From Aurantimonas endophytica (lineage in GTDB: Bacteria; Pseudomonadota; Alphaproteobacteria; Rhizobiales; Rhizobiaceae), in NCBI RefSeq assembly GCF_014196845.1, contig NZ_JACIEM010000007.1, forward strand, positions 124,001 to 188,000: a DNA stretch of 64,000 nt. Reading direction: 5' to 3'. Below are positions 1 to 7,362 of this stretch, in pieces. Position 1 is the stretch's first letter. Each line of letters opens with the position of its first letter. Made by a program: the position numbers and the translations under genes. Under the pieces are notes generated by a model. That model was not told where the DNA came from. It did not search any database and saw only the letters and a program-made list of their open reading frames with translations.

Positions 1-701
1 ATCGTGTAAATTTCAATATCCTGATCATTCGCGATTTCGGCAGCGTTCACGGGGCTCATGCGGCTGCCCGTATCCGTTCCGTCCGAAAGCAGGATCAGGA
101 GCCGCTGTTCGATATTGCTGGCCTCGAAGGTGCGGATCGCCAGGCCGATCGCATCGCCGAGCGCCGTGTGCGGCCCAGCCATGCCCACCTCCGTCTGGCT
201 TAACAGCTCGCTGATGGTCTGGAGGTCTTCCGTCAGCGGGGCCTGCACATAGGCCTTGGAACCGAACACGATGAGCGCCATGCGGTCGCCTTCGCGCCCG
301 GCGATGAAATTTTCGACGACGCCGCGAACTCCCTCCAGCCGCTGCTTTTGCGTGCCGTTGGGGGCGATGAAGTCCTTCGCGTCCATCGAGCCCGATATGT
401 CTATGGCGAGAATGACGTCCCTCGCGGATTTGTTGATTTCGACCGGCTCGCCCAAGCGCTCCGGCCGGGCCAGGGCGAGGACCAGCAGTGCCCACACCAA
501 TATGGCCGCAGCCATCTGCAGGCGCGTTCGCGACAGAACGACTGCGCCCTCGCCCGGCCTGAAGCCGGCGGTCTCGACGATCTGCCTGAAGAAGGGGAAG
601 CGCAGCGCCGGCACACGCTCGCGATGCGGCGGAAACAACAGCCATAGGAGAAGCGGCAGTGGCAGTAGAAGCAGCGCCCAGGGAAAAGCCAGCGTGATCA
701 T
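1..701 (-). CDS. VWA-domain protein, BatA-like (C-terminus beyond the window)
   Basis: Partial gene reading leftward off the window edge. The N-terminus shows a membrane helix (residues about 3-21, WALLLLPLPLLLWLLF), a second hydrophobic segment near residues 58-72, then a von Willebrand factor A domain. Its metal-binding MIDAS motif DISGS follows the stretch RDVILAI, and a later LLSDGTDTG segment fits the last MIDAS loop. The ATG at 701 overlaps the stop of the upstream DUF4381 gene (ATGA), implying translational coupling. MoxR / DUF58 / DUF4381 / VWA operons encode membrane-anchored complexes in which the MoxR AAA+ ATPase is thought to act as a chaperone for VWA proteins. The specific client is not evident here. 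Confidence 0.88.
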   Translation of the reverse strand, partial: MITLAFPWALLLLPLPLLLWLLFPPHRERVPALRFPFFRQIVETAGFRPGEGAVVLSRTRLQMAAAILVWALLVLALARPERLGEPVEINKSARDVILAIDISGSMDAKDFIAPNGTQKQRLEGVRGVVENFIAGREGDRMALIVFGSKAYVQAPLTEDLQTISELLSQTEVGMAGPHTALGDAIGLAIRTFEASNIEQRLLILLSDGTDTGSRMSPVNAAEIANDQDIEIYT

Positions 702-1171
702 GGCATCTTCTCCGGCCGGTGCCGAACGATCCAGTCTTTCGCGACTGCGTAGAGCGCCGGCTCGCGTTGCGTGGCTCGATACGGAGCGGCCGCCACCAAC
801 CGCCCGGACCCTTCCGAAAAGTCTTTCCTGGAAACCTGCGCGTCCAGAAAATACAGCCAGTCGTCGCCGGCAAGCCCCGCGACCTCGCTCCGCGGATAGG
901 CGGCGAGCGCGGTGCGCCGGAGGATTGCAGCGATCGCTGCGGGGTCATTCCTCGCCGCTTCCAGTTCCTTGATCGCATACCGGCGATAGGCGTTGGCGCG
1001 GTAACGGCGCCGCATGTGAATCGCGACGAAAATGCAGACTGCCAGGAGGATCAGCGCCAGCACCGCCCAGCCCCAGGTCTGCGGCATCATCGAGACTGGC
1101 GGCGGCTCCGATGGCTCGACCAGCCGATCGAGCAGATCGAGCAGCGTGACGGGTTGAGACTCGCCATTCAT
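698..1171 (-). CDS. DUF4381 domain membrane protein
   Basis: A 157-aa protein starting MNGESQPVTLLDLLDRL. There is one strong membrane helix at about residues 30-50 (WGWAVLALILLAVCIFVAI), followed by a basic stretch and a cytoplasmic alpha-helical region. This is the typical layout of DUF4381 proteins found between DUF58 and VWA genes. I chose the ATG at 1171 because it overlaps the stop of the upstream DUF58 gene; a longer reading of the same frame would run far into DUF58. The function is unknown beyond its association with the MoxR/VWA membrane complex. Confidence 0.85.
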   Translation of the reverse strand: MNGESQPVTLLDLLDRLVEPSEPPPVSMMPQTWGWAVLALILLAVCIFVAIHMRRRYRANAYRRYAIKELEAARNDPAAIAAILRRTALAAYPRSEVAGLAGDDWLYFLDAQVSRKDFSEGSGRLVAAAPYRATQREPALYAVAKDWIVRHRPEKMP

Positions 1172-2154
1172 CGCCTTCGCCCGGGCAGGCCCATCAGCCG
1201 CCGCATCTGCTCGACGCTGTCTTGGGCCGTCGTCAGCGGCAGCACCGGCACCCCGAGTTGCCGCTGCCAATTGAGGATCTCGGCCAGCCGGCCCTGCGCC
1301 ATATCCTTGAGCCGGCGGTGCACCGTCTTGTCGGCGGTGTCGATTTCTGCCTGCAGCATGCCGTCCGAGACGACCACTTTCACGCCCGACGGCATCTCTT
1401 CGACATACGGGTCGGAGACGAGCACGATCACCAGGTCGTTATGTTGCGACAAGCCGGTGACCAGAAGACGCGTGGTCTCGTCGACCTGATCGAAATCGCT
1501 GAACAGCAGCACCAGGTGATTGCGTGGCGCGATCCGCGCCACCGATTGCAGAACCTGGTTCATCGATATCGGCGTCACCGCAGGCTGGTTGGCGTTCAGC
1601 AACCCATTGGCGTCGCTCAGTGCCGTCAGGAAGACCGTCAGCGACTTGCGGCTGCGCCCGGGCCGGATCTCGGCAATCGCCGTGTCGCCGAATACGATTC
1701 CTCCCACCCGGTCGCCCTGGTCGAAGATGCGGAAGGCGGCAAGCGCGGCGCATTCGGCGGCGGTCACCGATTTCATGTTCAGGACCGACCCAAAGAACAT
1801 CGACATGCGTTGATCAACCACGATCAGGGCCGGACGGTCGCGCTCCTCCGTGTATACGCGGACGTGGGGCTTGCCGGTGCGGGCCGTCACTTTCCAGTCG
1901 ATGGTGCGGACATCGTCGCCTGGAAGGTAGCCGCGCAATTCCTCGAAATTCAGTCCCCGTCCGCGCAGCCGCGAGGCATGCCGGCCGTTGAGCACGCTGC
2001 GCGCGGGCTGGCGCGGCAGAAAGTCGATCCGGCGAGCACGCGCCTCCAGCGCCCGCAGATGTGCGAGATCGACATGGATGCGCGCATCCTCGACCTCAGT
2101 CGCGCCTGCCGGGCGTACGGTGCCTGCGCGTATTCGTGCCGGCCTGTCGTGCAT
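1168..2154 (-). CDS. DUF58 domain protein
   Basis: A 328-aa protein of the DUF58 family, which has a degenerate VWA-like fold and almost always sits next to moxR. Visible family features are GRGLNFEELRGYLPGDDVRTIDWKVTA in the first third (shown here only as a landmark: the GDDVRTIDW core) and LIVVDQRMSMFFGS, which corresponds to the position of a MIDAS-like loop. No membrane segment is evident. It begins 9 bases after the moxR stop and overlaps the DUF4381 start, so the four genes form one minus-strand transcription unit. DUF58 proteins are thought to be partners or substrates of MoxR ATPases; the biochemical role is not established. Confidence 0.9.
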   Translation of the reverse strand: MHDRPARIRAGTVRPAGATEVEDARIHVDLAHLRALEARARRIDFLPRQPARSVLNGRHASRLRGRGLNFEELRGYLPGDDVRTIDWKVTARTGKPHVRVYTEERDRPALIVVDQRMSMFFGSVLNMKSVTAAECAALAAFRIFDQGDRVGGIVFGDTAIAEIRPGRSRKSLTVFLTALSDANGLLNANQPAVTPISMNQVLQSVARIAPRNHLVLLFSDFDQVDETTRLLVTGLSQHNDLVIVLVSDPYVEEMPSGVKVVVSDGMLQAEIDTADKTVHRRLKDMAQGRLAEILNWQRQLGVPVLPLTTAQDSVEQMRRLMGLPGRRR

Positions 2155-2162
2155 GTTTCAGC

Positions 2163-3167
2163 TCAGGTTAGTGCGACTTGCTTGAGCAACTCGCTGACCA
2201 CTTTATTCGGGGTGACGCCTTCGCCCTGCGCCTCGAATGTAAGACCCAACCGATGGCGAAGGACATCGGGTGCAATGGCGCGCACATCCTCGGGATCGAC
2301 ATAGTCGCGACCGGCCAGCCATGCATGGGTGCGACCGCATTTGTCGAGCGCGAGCGAGGCGCGAGGGCTAGCGCCGATCTCGATCCAGCGCGCCAAGTCT
2401 TCGCCAAATTTGGAGGGAATGCGCGTGGCGTTCACCAAATCCGCCATGTAGCGTTCGATCGCTTCGGACGCGTGGATCGCGCCAATCTCGCGCCGTGCCG
2501 CGAAGACGGCATCCTGCGGAATGGCGGACGGAGTTTCGGAAACCGTCTTTGTCTGCTGCACCTCCATCGCGGCGATCTCCTCGCCGCGTACAAGACGGAT
2601 CACCTCCACCTCGTCTTCAACTGGCGGATAGGTGATGAGCACATGCATGAGGAAGCGGTCCATCTGCGCCTCCGGCAGCGGATAGGTGCCTTCCTGCTCA
2701 ATCGGATTCTGCGTCGCCATCACCATGAACAGCGGCTCCATGGTGTGGGTATTGCCCGCCACTGTGACCTGACGTTCCTCCATCGCCTCGAGAAGCGCCG
2801 CCTGCACCTTTGCCGGTGCGCGGTTGATCTCGTCCGCTAGCACGATGTTGGCGAAGATAGGGCCCGGTTCGAAGCGGAACTCGGCCTTATCGCCTGACTG
2901 GTGGTAAACCTCAGTGCCCGTCACGTCCGACGGAAGAAGGTCGGGTGTGAACTGGATGCGGCTGAATTTGGCTTCTAGATTGTGCGCGAGCGCCTTAATA
3001 GCCCGGGTCTTGGCAAGGCCCGGAAGGCCCTCTACCAGCAGATTGCCGTTAGCCAGCAGCCCAATCAGCAGCCGGTCGATCACCTCCCGCTGACCGATAA
3101 TGGCGTGCCCCATACGAGTACTGAGGTCCTTAATCTGCTCCCGCGCGTCTGTTACTTGCCCGACCAT
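2163..3167 (-). CDS. MoxR family AAA+ ATPase
   Basis: A 334-aa AAA+ ATPase of the MoxR group (AAA_3). The Walker A is GLPGLAKT (GxPGxAKT, the MoxR form), Walker B is NIVLADEINRAP, and sensor 1 lies in FMVMATQNPIEQEGTYPLPEAQ, the family's signature. I set the start at the ATG of MVGQVTDAREQ because GGAG lies 6 bases upstream; an in-frame TTG 39 bases earlier lacks such a site. MoxR ATPases are proposed chaperones that mature VWA-containing partners, and this one heads an operon with DUF58, DUF4381 and VWA proteins. The stop is followed closely by the DUF58 gene. Confidence 0.93.
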   Translation of the reverse strand: MVGQVTDAREQIKDLSTRMGHAIIGQREVIDRLLIGLLANGNLLVEGLPGLAKTRAIKALAHNLEAKFSRIQFTPDLLPSDVTGTEVYHQSGDKAEFRFEPGPIFANIVLADEINRAPAKVQAALLEAMEERQVTVAGNTHTMEPLFMVMATQNPIEQEGTYPLPEAQMDRFLMHVLITYPPVEDEVEVIRLVRGEEIAAMEVQQTKTVSETPSAIPQDAVFAARREIGAIHASEAIERYMADLVNATRIPSKFGEDLARWIEIGASPRASLALDKCGRTHAWLAGRDYVDPEDVRAIAPDVLRHRLGLTFEAQGEGVTPNKVVSELLKQVALT

Positions 3168-3406
3168 ATATGGCTCCAACCTTTGGCCAATTCGACGAGC
3201 AGCCAACCGAGCATTTCTGCCTCATCCTGATCCATTAACAGGATGCCGAAAATGGCTGCCGGAGCTATTGGAGAATTCGTGCTCGGCTTCGATGTGAGGC
3301 ACGATCAGGGGGAAGCATGATCCCTCGCCGGATGTCGACCACCCGAGCATTTCATGATCGTCGCTCTATACCTACGGGCAGCTCGCGAGCTGTACCGGTT
3401 CAAATG

Positions 3407-3433
3407 CCCGCGGGGAGGCAGTCCCCCCGCGGG
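3407..3433 (-). terminator. Hairpin downstream of the arylsulfatase gene
   Basis: A perfect 9-bp inverted repeat (CCCGCGGGG ... CCCCGCGGG) with a 9-base loop lies 18 bases beyond the stop codon of the minus-strand sulfatase. No clear U-run follows on the minus strand, so intrinsic termination is plausible but not certain. It may also act as an mRNA-stabilising stem. Confidence 0.5.
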
Positions 3434-3451
3434 AGCCAGGCTGGTAGATTC

Positions 3452-5104
3452 TCACTGCCCGTGAAAGCTACTAAAGCTGTTCTCGAGCTGCTCCTGAATC
3501 TGGTCGACCGTGAAGCTTGCCGCCCGCTGTGACGGCGGATACTCTCCGAAGGTCGATAGGAACTGCGCAACCTGAGCTTGCGCTGGGACGACTAGGAAAG
3601 CGTGCTCGAACACCCAGTCCCAATAGGTGTTAGATGTTATGTCGGCCACCTCGTACGGATCGGCGCGCAGGTCGAACATCTTCGGAATACGAAGGTTGGT
3701 GAAGGGCTCGGCCCAAATCTGCAGCGTACCTCTCGCGCGCTGCTCGGCGAAAACGAGCTTCCAGTTCTCGTACCGCATCGCGACGAGAGCACCGTCATCG
3801 TTGAAGTAGAAGAACTCGTTGCGCGCGGACTCGTCGGTTTCACCGGTCAGATACGGCAACTGGTTGTAGCCGTCGAGATGGACCTTATAGTCACGACCGT
3901 CGATTGTGGTGCCTTCGAGCAGCCGGTCTTTGATGTCCTCGTCGCCGGCGGCCGTCAGGAGCGTCGGGAACCAGTCGAGGCCGGAGAAGATGCCGTTTCT
4001 GACCGTTCCGGGCTCGATGCGTCCCGGCCAGCGGATCATGGCGGGCACGCGGAAGGCGCCTTCCCAGTTCGTGTTCTTTTCGCTGCGGAATGGGGAGGTT
4101 CCGGCATCGGGCCACGTGTTCTTGTGCGGGCCGTTGTCGGTCGTGTAGATCACGATCGTATTGTCCGCGACGCCCATCTCGTCAAGCGAACCGAGCACCT
4201 CTCCGATCAGCGCGTCGTGCTCGATCATACCGTCCGCATACTCAGTCAACGCGGTCAACCCGGGTTCGCTGCGGTTCTCCTCACGCACATGGGTTCGGGC
4301 GTGCATCCGCGTCGTGTTGTACCAGACGAAAAACGGCGTGCCCTGGTCCGCCTGGCGCTGCATGAAGTCGGTCGCGGCGGCGGCGGTCTCTTCGTCGACC
4401 GTTTCCATCCGCTGCCTGGTCAGCGGCCCGGTATCCTCGATCTCTCCATCGGCGGACGAGCGGATCACCCCGCGCGGGCCGAACTGCTCGCGGAAGGCCG
4501 GATCTCTCGGATAGTTGCGGTTCTCGGGCTCCTCCTCGGCGTTGAGGTGATAGAGATTTCCGAAGAACTCGTCGAAACCGTGGTTCGTCGGCAGGAACTC
4601 GTCCCTGTCGCCGAGGTGGTTCTTGCCGAACTGGCCGGTGGCATAGCCGAGATCCTTAAGGGCAGACGCTATGGTCACGTCGTCGGCACGCAGCCCCAGA
4701 TCGGCACCGGGCAGACCGACCTTAGACAGGCCGGTACGCAACGTCGACTGCCCGGTGATGAAAGTCGACCGGCCTGCCGTGCAGCTTTGCTCAGCGTAGT
4801 AATCGGTGAATAAAACTCCTTCTTCAGCGATTCTGTTGATATTCGGCGTCTCATAGCCCATCACCCCGAAGCTGAAGGCCGAAACGTTGGTCCGGCCTAT
4901 ATCGTCGCCGAAGATGACCAGAATGTTTGGTTTTTGCTGCTCACCTTCGGCGGCGGGCCGCTGCTGCTGCCCTGGTGTCGCAGGCTGCTGCCCTTCCGGG
5001 GCGGGCTGCTCCTGCGTGAGGCCCGAACCGGACATAAAAAGACACATCGTACCCAGCGCAATCGCCGTAGTCCGAAGCGTGGTCGTTAAAGCTGCAGTTT
5101 TCAT
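3452..5104 (-). CDS. Secreted type I (formylglycine) arylsulfatase
   Basis: A 550-aa hydrolase of sulfate esters. The N-terminus MKTAALTTTLRTTAIALGTM... is a signal peptide, followed by a Q/P/G-rich linker to about residue 58 and the sulfatase fold: metal-binding FGDDIG (about 65-70), the formylglycine motif SCTAGRS with Cys108 as the residue converted to formylglycine, and the second metal site YTTDNGPHKN. The start is the ATG at 5104, preceded by GGGAG at a good distance; an upstream in-frame start would add 37 residues before the signal peptide. It lies downstream of its activating enzyme (FGE, 5523-6515) on the same strand. An exported Cys-type sulfatase needs formylglycine formation, which the FGE next door can supply. 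The substrate cannot be told from sequence. Confidence 0.93.
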   Translation of the reverse strand: MKTAALTTTLRTTAIALGTMCLFMSGSGLTQEQPAPEGQQPATPGQQQRPAAEGEQQKPNILVIFGDDIGRTNVSAFSFGVMGYETPNINRIAEEGVLFTDYYAEQSCTAGRSTFITGQSTLRTGLSKVGLPGADLGLRADDVTIASALKDLGYATGQFGKNHLGDRDEFLPTNHGFDEFFGNLYHLNAEEEPENRNYPRDPAFREQFGPRGVIRSSADGEIEDTGPLTRQRMETVDEETAAAATDFMQRQADQGTPFFVWYNTTRMHARTHVREENRSEPGLTALTEYADGMIEHDALIGEVLGSLDEMGVADNTIVIYTTDNGPHKNTWPDAGTSPFRSEKNTNWEGAFRVPAMIRWPGRIEPGTVRNGIFSGLDWFPTLLTAAGDEDIKDRLLEGTTIDGRDYKVHLDGYNQLPYLTGETDESARNEFFYFNDDGALVAMRYENWKLVFAEQRARGTLQIWAEPFTNLRIPKMFDLRADPYEVADITSNTYWDWVFEHAFLVVPAQAQVAQFLSTFGEYPPSQRAASFTVDQIQEQLENSFSSFHGQ

Positions 5105-5311
5105 CGATGACTCCCGATTTTCACTCGCAAGGACTCGCGTCTGAAGGCGGGCGGGCCGCCTCCGGAGCGCCTTGCTGCTTTGTACATCGCCGACATTCTT
5201 GAATGAATCTTCCATGTTCTCCTGTATCTGGGATCTCCTGGATCTGTCATTGAGAAGCTCGCCGAACGCTGCGGCGCTTGCGCACTTGCTTCGGCTCTCA
5301 CGGTCATATTG

Positions 5312-5536
5312 CTAGCCAGGCGTTCCCTGCTGGCCTGTAAGATGTTCGAGAATTTCGTATTCCAGTTCCCTTATCAGTTGGCCGTCGTCCTCCGCTTTCG
5401 AATGGTCATTCTGCCAATATTCGAGCGCCCGCGTCGCGACCGCATAGTCTTCGCAAATCGCTCTGTATTCTGGGTCGCGTGCATATCGGCGATTATCCGG
5501 GTGGGCGTGACTGTCTCCGCCATCATGCACCGCCAT
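5312..5536 (-). CDS. Small hypothetical protein coupled to FGE
   Basis: A 74-aa acidic/polar protein (MAVHDGGDSHAHPDNRRYARD...). No signal peptide or membrane segment is seen. The second half is predicted helical and carries aromatic and acidic residues (YRAICEDYAVATRALEYW, then a glutamate-rich helix). Its ATG lies inside the last codons of the FGE gene, so the two overlap by 14 bases in different frames, a classic coupling arrangement. I recall similar short proteins beside FGE or sulfatase genes in alphaproteobacteria but cannot name a family. An accessory role in sulfatase maturation is inference only. Confidence 0.65.
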   Translation of the reverse strand: MAVHDGGDSHAHPDNRRYARDPEYRAICEDYAVATRALEYWQNDHSKAEDDGQLIRELEYEILEHLTGQQGTPG

Positions 5537-6515
5537 TTGGACGGACCACGCACCGGAAACCGATGTGGCTGGTCGACGTATCGACGGGTTGGGCATGACG
5601 CGCGGCAGGACGGTACCGGCGGCAGTAGTTCGGGGCGCACAGGTGGGAGCCGCCCTTCAGGACCCGGCGCGGGATGCGGATCTCCGGCTGGCGCGGGTCG
5701 TAGCTCTGGTCCTCGTTTCCGCCGCGAGGATTTTCGGGGATGCAGCAGGCTTTCGGAGCGTCGGCGGGGTGCTTCGGCCTGTACCAGTCCGAGGTCCACT
5801 CCCAGACATTGCCGATCATGTCGACGAGGCCGTAGCCGTTGGACGGAAACGCGCCGATCGGCGTTGTGCGCTTGTAGGACTGGAGGGAGAGGTTCCGGTG
5901 GGGGAACTCGCCCTGCCAGGTATTGGCCATCTGGCGACCATCCGGCTCAAGCTCGTCACCCCAAGCGAATTCGGCGCCGTCGAAACCGCCACGGGCAGCG
6001 AACTCCCATTCGGCCTCCGTCGGCAGGCTGCGGCACGCCCATGCCGCGTAGGCTTCGGCATCGGCAGAGGTCACGTGCACCACGGGGTGGTCGTCCAACC
6101 CCTTGATTGATGAGCCCGAGCCGTACGGCTTGCGCCACGTTGCGCCGAAACGGAAGCTCCACCACTGACTCCAGTTGCGAAGGTCGACCGGATGGCCAGG
6201 CGGGCTGAAGACGAGCGAACCCGCCTTTAGCATGTGCGGCAGGGCGCCGGGGTACTCACGGGGATCGGGATCGCGCTCGGCGAAGGTGACATGACCCGTC
6301 GACTCGACGAAGCGACGGAACTCGCGATTGGTCACAGGCGCCCGGTCGATCCAGAAACCGTTGACCGTCACTCGGTGCACCGGAGACTCCTCGGGATAGT
6401 GGCGGTCGGAGCCCATTCGGAAGGTGCCACCGGGAATCCAGACCATGTTCCGACCCTGGACGTCATGTGGGACAGGATCGACATCAATCCGCTGGCTGGG
6501 CGTCATGACACTCAT
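5523..6515 (-). CDS. Formylglycine-generating enzyme (FGE-sulfatase family)
   Basis: A 330-aa FGE/SUMF1-family oxidase that converts the sulfatase motif cysteine to C-alpha-formylglycine. Landmarks in order: MVWIPGGTFRMGSDRHYPEE (residues 24-43), PVTNREFRRFV, SLPTEAEWEFAARGG (163-177), GNVWEWTSDW (235-244), and RVLKGGSHLCAPNYCRRYR (284-302) with the two catalytic cysteines C293 and C298 spaced as in aerobic copper-dependent FGE. It ends HIGFRCV. The start ATG at 6515 has GGGGAG 8 bases upstream. No signal peptide is seen, consistent with cytosolic modification before export. It is first in an operon with the 74-aa protein and the arylsulfatase; the candidate operator at 6648-6667 lies upstream. 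Confidence 0.94.
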   Translation of the reverse strand: MSVMTPSQRIDVDPVPHDVQGRNMVWIPGGTFRMGSDRHYPEESPVHRVTVNGFWIDRAPVTNREFRRFVESTGHVTFAERDPDPREYPGALPHMLKAGSLVFSPPGHPVDLRNWSQWWSFRFGATWRKPYGSGSSIKGLDDHPVVHVTSADAEAYAAWACRSLPTEAEWEFAARGGFDGAEFAWGDELEPDGRQMANTWQGEFPHRNLSLQSYKRTTPIGAFPSNGYGLVDMIGNVWEWTSDWYRPKHPADAPKACCIPENPRGGNEDQSYDPRQPEIRIPRRVLKGGSHLCAPNYCRRYRPAARHAQPVDTSTSHIGFRCVVRPNGGA

Positions 6516-6647
6516 GACTTGAGCTCCCCAGATCGCGTTGGCGCGTGAGCTGGCGGATGAGAGGCAAGGACACGAGACCGTTGCATGGACGGCGCCCCTT
6601 ACGAACGTTTCCGATGCGCCATGATGGACAGGACTCGAATGCGGCTT

Positions 6648-6667
6648 CTATCGGGGTAGACCCCGAG
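6648..6667 (-). promoter_or_regulatory. Candidate operator, copy C (upstream of FGE operon)
   Basis: On the minus strand this reads CTCGGGGTCTACCCCGATAG. It matches the copy at 22932-22951 at 18 of 20 positions. It contains a 7-bp inverted repeat (TCGGGGT-AG-ACCCCGA) and lies about 130 bases upstream of the FGE start, between the FGE gene and the end of the response-regulator gene. I propose it as a binding site for a regulator shared by this cluster. Confidence 0.5.
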
Positions 6668-6696
6668 TTCGCCTCAGGTTCTTGCGACTTTTTCGC

Positions 6697-7329
6697 CTAT
6701 ACTTCGATCATGCGGTTGCGGATCGCGTAGCGGATCAGATCGGCCGTGTTCCTGGCACCGAGCTTGCGCAAGGCGGAGGCTCGGTGTGTCTCGACCGTTT
6801 TGATGCTGATGCGGAGGATCGGGCCGATCTCCTTGTTCGTCCGCCCTTCGCCAATGAGCTGGACGATGGTGCGCTCGCGTGGGGTGAGCGGACTTGCCGC
6901 CCTGCTTCGACCGTCCAGGGCGGCATCGAGAAGCGCCCCAGAAACCTTGCCAGAGATGTAGGGCTTGTGCCGGGCCAGTGTTTCGATCGCCTCGAACAGG
7001 TGACTGCGGGCATCGGCCTTGAGCAGACACCCCCTTACCCCTGCCTGGAGTGCATCGCGTATCAAGGCATCGTCGTCGTGCATGGTAAATATCAGCACTT
7101 CCGCCCGGAGGCGGCGTGCCCGGAGTTGTCTTGCCACCTCGACCCCATTCATAATCGGCATCGCGTAGTCGAGGATGACGACGTCCGGCTGGGTCGCGGT
7201 CGCGAGCTCCAGGGCCTCTTGGCCGTTGCGGGCCTCTGCCACTACCGTCCAGTCGCCCCGGGTTTCGATCAGAGCGCGCAGTCCGTCCCGGACAACGTCG
7301 TGGTCGTCGGCGATCAGGATTCGGGTCAT
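6697..7329 (-). CDS. LuxR/NarL-type response regulator
   Basis: A 210-aa two-component response regulator. The receiver domain (residues 1-120) has the acidic pocket DDH near residue 8, the phospho-acceptor Asp54 in VVILDYAMPIMNG, the switch Thr in LIFTMHDDD and the Lys in GCLLKADA. The C-terminal LuxR/GerE helix-turn-helix (about 143-205) shows LTPRERTIVQLIGEGRTNKE and ISIKTVETHRASALRKLG. It starts 33 bases after the stop of the histidine kinase gene, so the two are co-transcribed. It lies between the FGE/arylsulfatase operon and the alkylsulfatase, suggesting control of sulfate-ester genes. Confidence 0.93.
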   Translation of the reverse strand: MTRILIADDHDVVRDGLRALIETRGDWTVVAEARNGQEALELATATQPDVVILDYAMPIMNGVEVARQLRARRLRAEVLIFTMHDDDALIRDALQAGVRGCLLKADARSHLFEAIETLARHKPYISGKVSGALLDAALDGRSRAASPLTPRERTIVQLIGEGRTNKEIGPILRISIKTVETHRASALRKLGARNTADLIRYAIRNRMIEV

Positions 7330-7362
7330 TGGGCCGCCCCCGTTCTCAAGCGGTAGACGAGA

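Noticed and set aside
25-978. Long Arg/Gly-rich minus-strand frame at the left edge
   Set aside because: It is a shadow of the VWA and DUF4381 genes, which carry recognisable motifs in a different frame.
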